NCBI GenBank assembly: GCA_947044365.1
Contig: OX345639.1
Coordinates: forward strand, 4,879,944-4,943,943
Reading direction: 5' to 3'
Source: Petrosia ficiformis
Lineage: Eukaryota > Porifera > Demospongiae > Haplosclerida > Petrosiidae
Length of the DNA: 64,000 nt
The translations under genes were made by a program, and so were the position numbers. How positions within the stretch are numbered: position 1 is the stretch's first letter; each line of letters starts with the position of its first letter. The notes below the pieces were generated by a model. The model was not told the DNA's origin. It did not search any database and worked only from the letters and a program-made list of their open reading frames with translations. Below are positions 28,730-40,556 of the stretch, in pieces.

Positions 28730-29956
28730 ATGATGATTGATAGGCTTGCTGGGGGTGTGTTTGGTATGGCAGCAGAAAGATTTGATCTGGAAGCATATGG
28801 TATTTCATCTACCATTGGTTTTCTCCCAGATGAACCTCCTCTTGATCGTCTTCCAGAAAAGTATTGCAAATGGGAAGAGCTAGTTAGTAGACTACCTGAA
28901 CTTTTAAGAGAACAAACTTTGAGGGTTGAAATTGACAATAGATTGCCTTTATTGACTGTTTCAGATACCTGGCTGACATCTGAGCGCCATTGGAATAGGG
29001 CTTATCTTGTTTTGACATTTCTTTCACAAGGGTACATGTGGGAAAAGGGGGAGGAAGGTACACTTCCTTCTCTCCCTCAACAGCTAGCTGTTCCTTGGTG
29101 GGAGACATCTCATAGGTTAGGATTGCCTCCGGTAGCAACATATGCTGCTGTTGTTCTATGGAATTGGCGCTTTAAAGACCCGCAAGGTCGACCAATTTTA
29201 GAGAACCTTGAGATCCTAACGACCTATACTGGTACACGAGATGAAGAATGGTTCTATTTGATCTCCATGGCAACAGAGCTTGCAGCTGCCGAGGGGATAA
29301 AGGCCTCTGTGGAATGTTTGTCAGGTGTGAAGGACAATAACAAAGATCTTGTAATCCAGAGTTTGAAAAAGGTAGAAGAAAATATTGGAGCGATGAAAAT
29401 TGCACTTGAGAAGATGTATAAAGAGTGTAATCCTGAAGTATTCTATGGTCGTATACGTCAGTTTCAAGGTGGCTCAAAAGATCTAAAAGCTTTTTCCAAT
29501 GGCCTGATATTTAATGGTGTTCATGAAGAACCAAAAGGGTTTATAGGAGCAAGTGCTGCCCAAAGTTCCACTTTGCCAGTTTTCGATATTCTACTTGGAG
29601 TTGAACATCTAGGAAAAACAAAACAATTTCTAGATCAACAACGATGGCATATGCCACGCTTACATCGACAATTCCTTATTGATATGACTCTTCAGTCTCC
29701 CCTTCGACAGTTTGTAATTCAACACAATACCAACAAAGAGCTTATCAAAGCCTATAACATATGTGTTGAAGCACTGACAGACTTTCGTAATCATCATATA
29801 ATATTAGTAACTAGATATATCGTAAACCCTGCTAAAAAACAGAGTGTAGTGGAGGAAGGGTCTCTTGCTACTCGAGGAACTGGAGGTTCAGATTTTATGG
29901 TTTTTCTAAAATCTGTGCGAGATGATACTCACAAATGTATCATAGATATTGACTAA
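28730..29956 (+). CDS. IDO2: Indoleamine 2,3-dioxygenase (IDO2-like), intronless
   Basis: Haem enzyme opening the tryptophan pyrrole ring to N-formylkynurenine, the first step of the kynurenine pathway, in the cytosol. A single frame of 408 residues, close to the usual 400-420. Matches: YGISSTIGFLPDEPPLDRLP, AVPWWETSHRLGLPPVATYA, VVLWNWRFKDPQGRPILENL, FNGVHEEPKGFIGASAAQSS, LPVFDILLGVEHLG, WHMPRLHRQFL and the C-terminal GTGGSDFMVFLKSVR. The proximal haem ligand is expected in NHHIILVTRY (His355 or His356). The start is uncertain: ATG at 28730, 28733 or 28766 (MAAERFDLEAYG). GATTGATAG at 28733-28741 resembles a splice acceptor. AATAAA at about 30080 is the likely poly(A) signal. 'IDO2' is a family label, not an orthology claim. 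Confidence 0.93.
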   Translation: MMIDRLAGGVFGMAAERFDLEAYGISSTIGFLPDEPPLDRLPEKYCKWEELVSRLPELLREQTLRVEIDNRLPLLTVSDTWLTSERHWNRAYLVLTFLSQGYMWEKGEEGTLPSLPQQLAVPWWETSHRLGLPPVATYAAVVLWNWRFKDPQGRPILENLEILTTYTGTRDEEWFYLISMATELAAAEGIKASVECLSGVKDNNKDLVIQSLKKVEENIGAMKIALEKMYKECNPEVFYGRIRQFQGGSKDLKAFSNGLIFNGVHEEPKGFIGASAAQSSTLPVFDILLGVEHLGKTKQFLDQQRWHMPRLHRQFLIDMTLQSPLRQFVIQHNTNKELIKAYNICVEALTDFRNHHIILVTRYIVNPAKKQSVVEEGSLATRGTGGSDFMVFLKSVRDDTHKCIIDID

Positions 29957-30108
29957 CGAGTCCTTCTAAATTGTGTTTATAAATACATCATGTGAGATGT
30001 GTAGTTGGTGTAATTATTTCAAAGTTTTTGTCATATTATTATGATCATTTAATTATCATTGTTCAGTTAGATATATATGAATAAAGTTGTAAAGTGATTT
30101 TCTTTAAT

Positions 30109-32473
30109 TTAATATCCTCTCTTCCAGTCTATAACATACAAAAACGGACTACCAGATAAATATCTCTCTATTTGATCCACTAGTAAGTCTGTCATCTGAA
30201 TATTGGCAAAAGGCAAAGATACAATGGCATTGTACGTTAATGGTTCAAGAATAATAGTCTAAATATATAATGTTTTGGCTACTTTTAATTAGTTGTCTTA
30301 TTTAAATGAACACTCGGCTAACAATATTTTTAACAGTGTGAATTCAGCAAATATATGCTTTAAATTTGTGCTAATGACATCTTTGTACAGTAATTTATAA
30401 CTGTCACTCCTAATGCAGACAGTGTATTGAGTACTAAGTAAGTCTATTACACTAAATCAGAATTATGAGATACTACTTCAGGATGAAAGTGTAAGGATCA
30501 AAAAATTATATACAACTATCCCATATATTTGTTAAAACTATTGAGCCATGTATGTACATACCTTGTCCTCTTTACCATATGCAGATACATGAGGACTAAT
30601 GACTACCTAAAGAGAAAAGACAAAGCATTTATATGTTTGGTACCTATATATCTTACTCCAGGAAGATCCCATAGTTCACTGTCTGTTGAGAGCGGCTCTG
30701 ACTCAAATACATCTAATATAGCTCCGCCCAACCAGCCATTTCTATAAGATGAGTATGATATTCACATGATATATTCTCAATCATAAAAACCTTATTGCTT
30801 CCACAATACACTGATCACTAGTAGCATCTCCTCTACCGATATTTACAAATACTGATTTCTAGAGAGAAACAAGTTCGTATAATGATAAGTATTACATATA
30901 TACATACTTTATTACTACAGTGTTTAAATACATCACCACACAGTATTCCTCTAGTCTCAGGAGTACTTGGTAAAATATTACACACATAATCTGATACAGC
31001 CAACACCTCTGATAAATCATCTAAATGACTTTAAATAGAGTTGTCATCAAATGATTATTACATTATTATTCTGTTTATATACCGATATTGATCAACATAG
31101 GGAGAGGCAGACTCTGAAGTCACATGACTTTTAGTCACACCCCAAACTGTCATTCCAAAACTTTTACATACTCTAGCCACTGAAACAAAGAATGTATATT
31201 CTTCCATAACTAACTAACTATATAAAGTCAACTCACCTTCTTTTCCTATATCACCAACTCCCAAAATACCTATTGTAAGATCATTCACTCTTCGACATTT
31301 AATAAATAAACGAGGATTCCTATCAGTAATTATGTTTTAATGAAAGCACAGTTCTTCATACACATGTACCATTTTCTATCTTTCTGATCATGTGACATGC
31401 ATGTGAACTTCCTCTCCCTGGAAATGATTTGTCCTATGATATATTCTGACATCAGTGGACCAAAAAAACCACCCATTCGAGCAACAGGATGAGGTGGAAT
31501 AGTCTATATATATGAGTTTAATCACAATATAATGAGTTGATGATTATTATAAAACTAACAATACAAGGATTAAGAAATTCAATGTTATATTACCAGTAAT
31601 GCATATGCATATGCTTTAGTTACGTATTATAAATACAAACCCACACCATTCCTAACAGTTAAAATGTCTAAATGTACGACTTCCGCCCTGTAGATTAGCC
31701 ACATTGTAATTATAAATACATACCAGGTTTTTACTCTTGAGGGTCTTCATAAAACTATCGAAACCAGCAAAAAGTAACTGAGTAAATTTTAATTGACACT
31801 TTTCATTGCAGATATAAGAAGCCACATGTTCCAGTATTTTTGGGTCAGTAAACAGTATATTACCATCAACGAGCTTTGGACCAAGATCTGACCAAAACAA
31901 ATTACATATTATATAATTGTAGCATGTTAGTACTTATGCACATATCAATAGCCTCACCCACTACCCTAAGCTCTAATCACTCTCAGCATAAGTACTTATT
32001 AAGTAGTATTAACCATTTTCATTCATAAATTCATTGCAGCGAGTTAATTGTCTCTAGAGCTCATATTTGGTAACTTCTGGTTTTGTTTAACCCCTAGAGG
32101 AGGTTAATATATGCTCACGTACCAGGAGACTTGTCTGGTGTCCCCATGGGGAAGGCTTTTGCAGTACAGCAGTTCTAATCCCACCTACCCATACTGGGGT
32201 AGTGGCTGGTGCCATAGATAGGAACTTTTAAAGAGACAAGATTAGAATTTATTACATGAAGTACTCACATTTATATAATAATACATTCATTATTATCCAC
32301 ACAGAGAGCTAATATCATTCACCTTGTGGTGACATGTCTAAATTTACATCAACATCTACAACATTAACTTTATCAACAATTCCTCTTTGCTGGAGAGAGT
32401 TAATAAGAAACTGAGACATTAGTCCAGGTGGATAAAAACATGAAGAAACTATTACTTTAACTTTGGTGGCCAT
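30109..32473 (-). CDS. D-2-hydroxyacid dehydrogenase (glyoxylate/hydroxypyruvate reductase-like), copy 1
   Basis: NAD(P)-dependent D-isomer 2-hydroxyacid dehydrogenase. The likely substrate is a small 2-ketoacid such as glyoxylate or hydroxypyruvate, which cannot be fixed from sequence. Ten exons, 32473-32323, 31887-31724, 31503-31370, 31319-31237, 31179-31083, 31028-30908, 30858-30791, 30741-30657, 30606-30562 and 30195-30109, join to 344 residues. Rossmann motif GILGVGDIGKEVARVCKSFG. Catalytic set: Arg in VNIGRGDA, Glu in DVFESEPL, His in ISPHVSAYG. The C-terminus ends YLSGSPFLYVIDWKRGY. All three catalytic residues are present, so an active enzyme is expected. It is a tandem paralogue of the next gene, with a strikingly identical middle block including introns. 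Confidence 0.87.
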
Positions 32474-32691
32474 GATGAAAGTATAAATTTTTAACCCTGT
32501 CAACTTGCATGTATATATATATATACAGATTATAGTTATCATAACTGTACTTACTGTATTTAGTGCAGAATAATTAAATATTAATAGAAATGTTGGAAGT
32601 TTTACGAGGCAGATTTAATGTTGCAACTTAATTTACTGAATCAAAGATACATAGGTTGAAACTTATTATAATTATTATAATTATTAAAATA

Positions 32692-34843
32692 CTAGTATCC
32701 TTTCTTCCAATCAATAACATAAAGAAAAGGTTGACCATCTAAATATCTCTCCATTTGATCCACAAAGATATTCGCTACCTGATATATAAAATAGATATCA
32801 ATTATAGAAGGTAGATTTAAGACATGAAAAGAACAGAGCTAAGAATGACATATCACTCTATCTCTACATACACACCTCATCACCATGGCTACATCCAGCT
32901 ACATGTGGACTAATAGATACCTATGAGATAATATAATATAACTTTTATACAATAATTATTATAAATAATAATCTCACTCCGGGCATTTTCCATAGTTCAC
33001 TGTCTGTTGAGAGCGGCTCTGACTCAAATACATCTAATATAGCTCCACCCAACCAGCCATTTCTATAAGATGAGTATGATATTAACATGATATATTCTCA
33101 ATCATAAAAACCTTATTGCTTTCACAATACACTGATCACTAGTAACATCTCCTCTACCGATATTTACAAATACTGATTTCTAGAGAGAAACAAGTTCGTA
33201 CAATGGTAAGTATTACATATATACATACTTTATTACTACAGTGTTTAAATACATCACCACACAGTATTCCTCTAGTCTCAGGAGTACTTGGTAAAATATT
33301 ACACACATAATCTGATACAGCCAACACTTCTGATAAATCATCTAAATGTCTTTAAATAGAGTTGTCATCAAATGATTATTACATTATTATTCTGTTTATA
33401 TACCGATATTGATCAACATAGGGAGAGGCAGACTCTGAAGTCACATGACTTTTAGTCACACCCCAAACTGTCATTCCAAAACTTTTACATACTCTAGCCA
33501 CTGAAACAAAGAATATATATTCTTCCATAACTAACTAACTATATAAAGTCAACTCACCTTCTCTTCCTGCATCACCAACTCCTAAAATACCTATTGTAAG
33601 ATTGTTGATTCTACGGTAACCAATATAAGAGTCTTTATTCCTGCAAAAAACCAAAAGTGAGGCCAAATTAGTTTTGGTTACTAGTAGTCTTAGGCTATGC
33701 AAAATCAGTACATAAAATATTACAAATTAATACTTCAATGGGTTGTTTCTTCATATAAGAAATCACAAAATAATATATACATGTAGTCTCATTTGAATGT
33801 GTACTATACTATCCTTATATGAAGTAATGACCCTTCAATGTATATTATAATTAATGTAACATCAATACAAAGATAATAGAGAGTGAGAGAGTGAATAGCC
33901 CTCAAAGTTTTTTTACTTTTATAGTAGAATCATACACAATACATATTGTACAACAATAATAGTATAGACAGCTATCCTAGACAATTAGTAATGTTAACAT
34001 GTATATTATTTGAAGAGACACTGTGTCCATCACTACATTATTATTCCTACATCTCCTTGATTTTTGTAGAAACTCTTTATTAATTTATTCTATGGTTTTT
34101 GCATTGAGCATGCAGAATCAGATGTCTATAATTAAGATACCATTTTTGAATCTCCTGATCATGTGACACGTGTGTGAACATCCTCTCTCTTGAAATTATT
34201 TGTCCCATGATGTATTCTGCAAGGTGAGGTCCAAAAACACCACAAAGTCGAGCAACAGGATACGAGGGAGGGGTCTATATGCATGAGATAATGCAGTTTG
34301 GATTTGTGTTCATAACATGTGATTGATTGTGTCCATTCATTGCTTTGACTGCATTTCCAAGCATGTTAAAACCAACAGGAGTCTATATGTACATGCATGG
34401 GATAATGCATTTTTTATAAGACATGTGTGCATGTGATTGTGTCTATATATTACATTCATTGCTTTGACTGCATTTCCAAGCAAGTTAAAACCTGCAGTAA
34501 CCAACTGTATAAACTTCAAGTGACATTTGCTACTGTAGAGCTGTGATGCAACATGCGCACAAACAGCCTCGTCTGCGAGAAGCACATCACAATTAACAAC
34601 TTTTGAACCGACTTCTGTAAAAAAAAATGTCATATATAATTATAACATAATAAATTATTGCAGATAGAAGCCACAGATGGACATACCTTCATTTTTGGAT
34701 AATGATGATGATGTCACATCTATACTTGTAATTTCAAATTTGTCCAGAATCTTTCTTTGCTGGAGAAAATTAACAACTGCAGGGTACAATGATCTTGTAG
34801 GACAAACAAAAGAACATATCAGTACTTTTATTTTAGTAGACAT
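32692..34843 (-). CDS. D-2-hydroxyacid dehydrogenase (glyoxylate/hydroxypyruvate reductase-like), copy 2
   Basis: Tandem paralogue of the preceding gene with the same exon plan. N-terminus MSTKIKVLICSFVCPTRSLY, then VNCDVLLADEAVCAHVASQL, SYPVARLCGVFGPHLAEYIM, Rossmann LTIGILGVGDAGRE, SVFVNIGRGDATSD (Arg), DVFESEPLSTDSELW (Glu), SISPHVAGC (His), ending YLDGQPFLYVIDWKKGY. Exons 1-4 and the last two differ clearly from copy 1, while exons 5-8 with their introns are nearly identical. A piece of exon 2 is duplicated in the following intron (about 34334-34380). Head-to-head with the DCAF15-like gene, 73 bp apart. Confidence 0.87.
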
Positions 34844-34916
34844 ATCCCAACCCAACTAATTAATAATAATGAATAATAATGAATAATAATGAATAATAAT
34901 GAATAATAATAAAGTG
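34844..34916. promoter_or_regulatory. 73-bp bidirectional promoter with (GAATAATAAT)n
   Basis: The space between two divergent start codons is mostly five repeats of a 10-bp GAATAATAAT unit (about 34860-34911). No E-box, GC box or CRE is visible. The repeat sits where the core promoter or 5' UTR should be, so its length could affect both genes; this is inferred. Confidence 0.6.
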
Positions 34917-35810
34917 ATGGATGTATTGCAGCTGCTGAGAGAAAGGCAGGTATGCCAGGTGAGCTCTGGTCATCAATAGATGTAATCATTATTATAATCA
35001 TGTATGCATGTATATACAGACTAGTGTTGGAGATAGATGGAAAAACAGTTTGATAAAAGCTCTACCTGTAGTACACATACCTCTTGGAAGAGTAGTGGAC
35101 GAGAAACTGGAGCTGCTGGAAGGGTATTACTTTAATTATAATAACAATAATTATGGTGATGTATATATAATTATTGTATATATATATATTATATTATTAT
35201 ATACGTGTAATTATCGTTAATATAATGTGCAACATTAATTGTATATATATATATATTATATATATATAAGTGGGATTCCAACAGAGGATAATTCCAGAAG
35301 TTCAATATTTCTCTGACACTATCACAGTCTAATTTGAAATTACATAACTGTTTATTGTTGTAATGACTAAGAGTAGGTGCTAGTTTTTTATTATAGCAGG
35401 CAGGAAGTAGTTTATCCTTGGTACTGACTGTGGCCCACACTAAATTGTATTCAGTAATCATTGTTAACCACTGTGTTAAATTTCAGTCATGTATTAATGG
35501 GATTCACATTGGATGGAAACTTCCTAATTTCATACAAACTAATTGTTAAAGATGGAGAAGGAGTAAACGATTCCTTGCATGTCTATTCCTTACATTGGTG
35601 GAGATTTAACCTCAATAAACCATTGAGAAAGGTTACTGGTAACCTACATCTCTTGATATCGCCAACATACAGTAATAATTATAATAATTATAGGTATGGA
35701 GTGTTGACCTATTTCAAGGGTACAGTGTTCAAGAATCATTGCAACTCTTAATATGTCAACCAGTTGGACAATCTCTTGTCACTGTGGTTGGATGCAGGTT
35801 TGCATATCTG

Positions 35811-35842
<32 letters not shown>

Positions 35843-37769
35843 ATTATATATATTGCATCATGCTGATTATATTTCGTATTACAGGAAAGGGATGAGTCCT
35901 CTTGATCCATCTACATGTTATGTGTCTATAGTCTCCTCTCCAATATTCCAAATATCAACAGAAGAGTCACACAAATCTATTCACATTCATTATGATCTCC
36001 TACCTCCATTCCCCGGATTTATACCCTCTCTCTGTCTGAGATTGGAAAGTAATGAATGATCTTTTCTTCTCCATTCATTCACCATTCGTCCATCTATCCT
36101 GCTATGCATCCATCCATCCATTCATCTGTCTAGTTATGCATCTATTTAGATATCAATCTATACTGCTATGCATCCATCCATCCATTCATCTATCTAGTTA
36201 TACACCTATTCAGATATCAATCTATCCTGCTATGCATCCATCTGTCCAGTTATGCACCTATTTAGATATCAATCTATCCTCAGATTGTGTTGTACTGAAC
36301 ACTGGTTGCAGTCTTTCAGCTATACAATACGAGATGTCTCCCACCCATGATAAATCATCACAGATATCTTACACATCTGATACATACTGTACTTGTATTG
36401 AACAGACATTTGTCAATCAAAAACAACTAAACAATTATGACAGGGTACTAGACAGTCAACCATGTAAGTGAGATTGTAAACTAACTGATGAGTTGTAAAT
36501 CTTTTCCAGCTTCTTCTCCTACTCGTATCCTACCTCTTGAGGTCTACAAAGAAAAGAATGTATTAACAGAAGTTACAATAGGTATTGAGGAGATACCAGG
36601 TCCAGTTGATATGGTAAAAGTATATCAGAGAAGTGTTGACCTGGAGCAGTGGTTAAGTGATGTACTTCTGAAAATCTTGTCTGAACACAGCCTCTTTCTA
36701 AACTGTATCACTGATTATGATATACAAATAGTGGAGGTACATCTGTACATATACATACATATACATGTACATACTAACATATGTACATACATACATGTGG
36801 ACATATATGTGGACATATATGTACATGTACATGATACTAACACATGTACATGTACATGTACATGTGGACATACAAACATATGCAATAGCAGAGTTACATA
36901 TACATTTATCTACATGTACACATGCTGTACATATACAGTTATATACACACAGGTATGTGAATTGGAATGGATAGTAGCATTTCTTGTGGTGGCCATCACT
37001 GAGAGTTCTGGTTTAGTATCACCTATATAGTAAGCTTATATTCACATGTATTATCATAACTATGATTTCTTCTTTATAGTGAAGGATATCATAAAATTCA
37101 GTTGCTGGCTTGTTGGTACATTTTAGCTGGAAGAGTGGAGCTGATCTCTCATACTATACCAACAGCCACTCAACCTCCAGCTACATCGTGGTACATAGAT
37201 AGATAGATAGATAGATAACATGGTCACATGTATGTATGTACATAGTCAGTTCATACAAGTATATGTATAATTATTCTATTTTTTAGTCCATCTCATATCG
37301 TTTGGAATCCTGCACGCTCTTGTGCTAATTCCCTTCGTCAAGCCCTATCTTCCACATGTTTTGTTCATCATCCTACTGTCCAAGTGTTTTCTAATCACAC
37401 TGTATTATCTGGTATAAATATAACATATCACTACTACATAACTATGTGTATAATACTAATATAAAAGGTGAAGTATGCTCACATGGAGAATGACCTCAAA
37501 ATTAGGTTGTAATGACTTTATATGTAACATAGTATAGTTTAATGTCATTAAGGTGAATATACTGTAACTCAATAATGAAGTATTGGGTTGAACTTGTAGT
37601 TATATGAAAATGATGAGATTAGTTGTCATGGTGTACGTGAATGGCCTTTAATAAAAATCATAATCACCAGTATGTTTTTTTCACAGGTAAAAGTTTATCG
37701 GTATTACATCATCCAAAACTTCCAATTTCTTTAATACTCACAAGACCACAGCAACCCAACATATATTAG
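34917..37769 (+). CDS. DCAF15: DCAF15-like protein (CUL4-DDB1 substrate receptor family)
   Basis: DCAF15 is a substrate adaptor of the CUL4-DDB1 ubiquitin ligase. Eleven exons, 34917-34949, 35020-35123, 35487-35631, 35694-35797, 35885-36048, 36284-36463, 36510-36736, 36953-37029, 37080-37187, 37287-37411 and 37687-37769, join to 449 residues (human about 600). Similar stretches are VLMGFTLDGNFLISYKL, HVYSLHWWRFNL (human HLYWWEFN), VVLNTGCSLSAIQYEMS (human VVLLNTSYSLVACAVS), ITDYDIQIVEVCELEW (human FSDYDIVILEVCPETN) and LSGKSLSVLHHPKLPISLIL near the end. The disordered middle of vertebrate DCAF15 is shorter here. The matches are short and dispersed, so orthology is probable rather than certain. 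Converges on the GH127 gene. Confidence 0.68.
36060..36285. repeat. CATCCATCCATT-rich about 60-bp tandem repeats in a DCAF15-like intron
   Basis: About three to four units with TATCAATCTATCCTGCTATG and CATCCATCCATTCATCTATC words fill intron 5 to within a few bases of the acceptor at 36283. Confidence 0.8.
37490..37680. repeat. Dispersed repeat family R1, copy 2
   Basis: ATGACCTCAAAATTAGGTTG, TATAGTTTAATGTCATTAAG and ATACTGTAACTCAATAATGA blocks match the other R1 copies. Lies in the last intron of the DCAF15-like gene. No coding capacity. Confidence 0.75.
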
Positions 37770-38430
37770 TACTAAATTAATACCTTGACTATAATAATAT
37801 TAAAATTGTATTATAATAGATTACACTACATTTTGCTATTCTCAATGATATTGTTAAATCTCTGTTATTTGGCTCAGTCTAAAGAGGCAAGTACGGATGA
37901 AACACATCAAGATGAAATACCTGCTAATATAATAATAATTATAACATCAACAGGTAAAAATCAATAATAGTATTTATTATATACACTATTTGAATTGACT
38001 AATCAGATTGCACAATTAAAGGTTGCTAAATATTTACTTATTAACTCCCCAGGCTTACTTATTAACCCCCCTGGTTCACTTATTAACCCATAATTTATTA
38101 AGAATAAAAAAGAATATAGTATGAAGGATGAATAGTCTATAATGAAAATTGAAGGTGATCTTACTGAGGGCCCATAGCAACCTTGCGCTACGTGCTCGGT
38201 TGCTATATGACTTCCTCGGGATTATAAATACACGTATGAACCACGAAAACGATATATAACCTATATATATTCAATAGTAGCATTTGTAACGTTCCTTAAA
38301 GATTATAGTAACAAGACAAAAGATGAAATATTATTTTATAAGCACAGACAGTACCAGCAGCATAGTAATTAGTAAAATACATGTACTTTAGCCTTGATTA
38401 CAACTGTACATGACAGGAATAGAACATAGA
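37770..38430. other. Convergent spacer DCAF15-like/GH127
   Basis: About 660 bp without a supported gene. It contains TTATTAACCC repeats at about 38035-38095 and a perfect 9-bp inverted repeat ATAGCAACC..GGTTGCTAT at about 38172-38204 in a locally GC-richer patch. A 60-codon open frame at 37785-37967 has no recognisable similarity and is left out. Confidence 0.55.
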
Positions 38431-40476
38431 TCATGTGTATGTTGGTAATTCTGATATACGAAGATCTGTTGCACCAAATGGTAGGAGTATAACAGATGTG
38501 TCTTTGTTATTAGTAGTTACTGGTGACATTGGAGGAGCACTAGCAGCATTATGAGATATACCCCATGAATCAACTATACGACCCTGTATGTATGTATGTA
38601 TGTATGTATGTGTGTATGTATATATGTATGTTGTATGTATGTATGTATGTACATGTATGTGTGTATGTATGTATGTGTGTACATATGTATCTTTGTATGT
38701 GTGTATGTATGTATGTGTGTACGTATGTATCTTTGTATGTGTGTATGTATGTATGTATGTATGTATGTGTGTATGTATGTGTGTATGTATGTATGTATGT
38801 ATGGTATGTATGTATGTATGTATGTATGTATGTATGTATGTATGTATGTGTGTGAGTATGTATGTATCTTTGTATGTGTGTATGTATGTATGTATTTTGT
38901 GTCAATCATGATATTACCGTTGCCATTATCTTTGAGGGGGCTCCAGCAATTGAAAATGGCACTGTGCCTTCCATCCATCCAATATTCACAAACTTAAGAT
39001 CAATTTCAGGTTGACTATCATTAGTTAAATGAATAGCATAGTTCCATGGAGTACCAGGTGTCACCTAAGAGGATGGATAGATAGAAGATCAATAATAGAT
39101 AGATAGATAGATAGATATAATTTCTTGCCTGATAGTCTTTGCTCTTAAATTCATAACTCTTCAGTTCTTTGAATTCCTCCATTATTTCCAAACTATACAA
39201 CAAAGGCCTATTAAAATGGAATGTAGACAGTCGCTGGATATTAATTAAAACAAGTCTGTTTACATTCATGTCCTCAAAATTATCATGTGATGAGTTTACA
39301 TGTGGTATAATGTATAGTTTAATGTCATAAGATTAATACATGATTATACTGTAACTCAATAATGAAGCAATGGATTGAAATGTGACATACACAAAAAAAT
39401 GGGTAGAATAACTAAATTAAAAGGGTGAAGGTAAAAGATTTCATTCCAAACTAAAGTTATGAATATTTTTCTGAGGTCATGATGAATGTGAATGATCTTA
39501 TATATACACTTACCCACGATAGATAGCAGCTGCGTTATTGTATCTTCTTTGTACTCTTATAGTCATTGGAAAATGTAGAGTAACCTTAATCTCACCATTA
39601 CATTGAATATTATGAAGATCACCAGATGTTATGGGATATGGCCTGTCTGTATTGATTTGTATGGTGGCAGTATTTGTCCATGAGGGAATTCGGAAAATGA
39701 GTGTTTTGGTTTCAGTGCATTTGGCATTCACCATTACTACAAGAAGAGTGTAATAGAGGTGAAGATAACAGAATGGATTACTGTACCAGATATCGATATA
39801 GAAAACATATTTATAATACATACACACCTATCTACCTGTCTCATTAAAAGGATAGTTAGTGTCAATAGAGATTACAGTTCCTTCATATTCCATTGATACA
39901 GGAGCATATATACTTATCACAAAACTATTTCCATCTGGAGATACCATTACAGTGTTCTGCGTTAGTTTAGGCCAGCCTTGATTGAAATTCGCTGTGCAGC
40001 AACCATAATTAGGAGCAAGACCGTATCTATTTGAAAATAGTGCTGTATTATCTGTTTGTTTGTCTGTCTGTTCATCTCCATCCATCTATTTATCTATTTG
40101 TATCTATTTATCTACTCATCACGTTAGTCTTACAAAGTAGAATCAGGTCCATCAAACACCCATACATGGTCATCCGAGTGTATGGCATTGATTTCATTAT
40201 CTTGTTGTAGATATTGATGTGCCCACATATCAGATGTTATAGTAGCAGGAAGTGCATTGAAGCCTAACTGTTCAGCACGTTCAGCTGGGATACAGAATAT
40301 ATATATATATATATTGAATATATGTAATAATGTGCGTGTGTTTGCTAACCAAACATAATGTCTCCTTGAATACCAAATAATACTTCATATGAAAACATTG
40401 CCTCTACTACAGTACACAGTTCAGTACCTGTATGTATGTACGTATGTACGTGTGTATGTATGTATGTATGTATATA

Positions 40477-40556
<80 letters not shown>

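Noticed and set aside
29172..29477. 101-codon - strand frame over IDO
   Set aside because: Antisense shadow of the intact IDO coding sequence.
28730..29956. BRO1-domain (BROX-like) identity for the intronless gene
   Set aside because: First impression only; the PPVATYA, GASAAQSS and GTGGSDFMVFLK motifs fit indoleamine dioxygenase.
36052..36471. 139-codon + strand frame
   Set aside because: Its first half is a CATC/TATC-type intron repeat; only 36284-36463 is a real DCAF15-like exon, read in that frame after the splice.
38565..38997. Frames of 96-134 codons on both strands
   Set aside because: (TATG)n microsatellite in the last GH127 intron.
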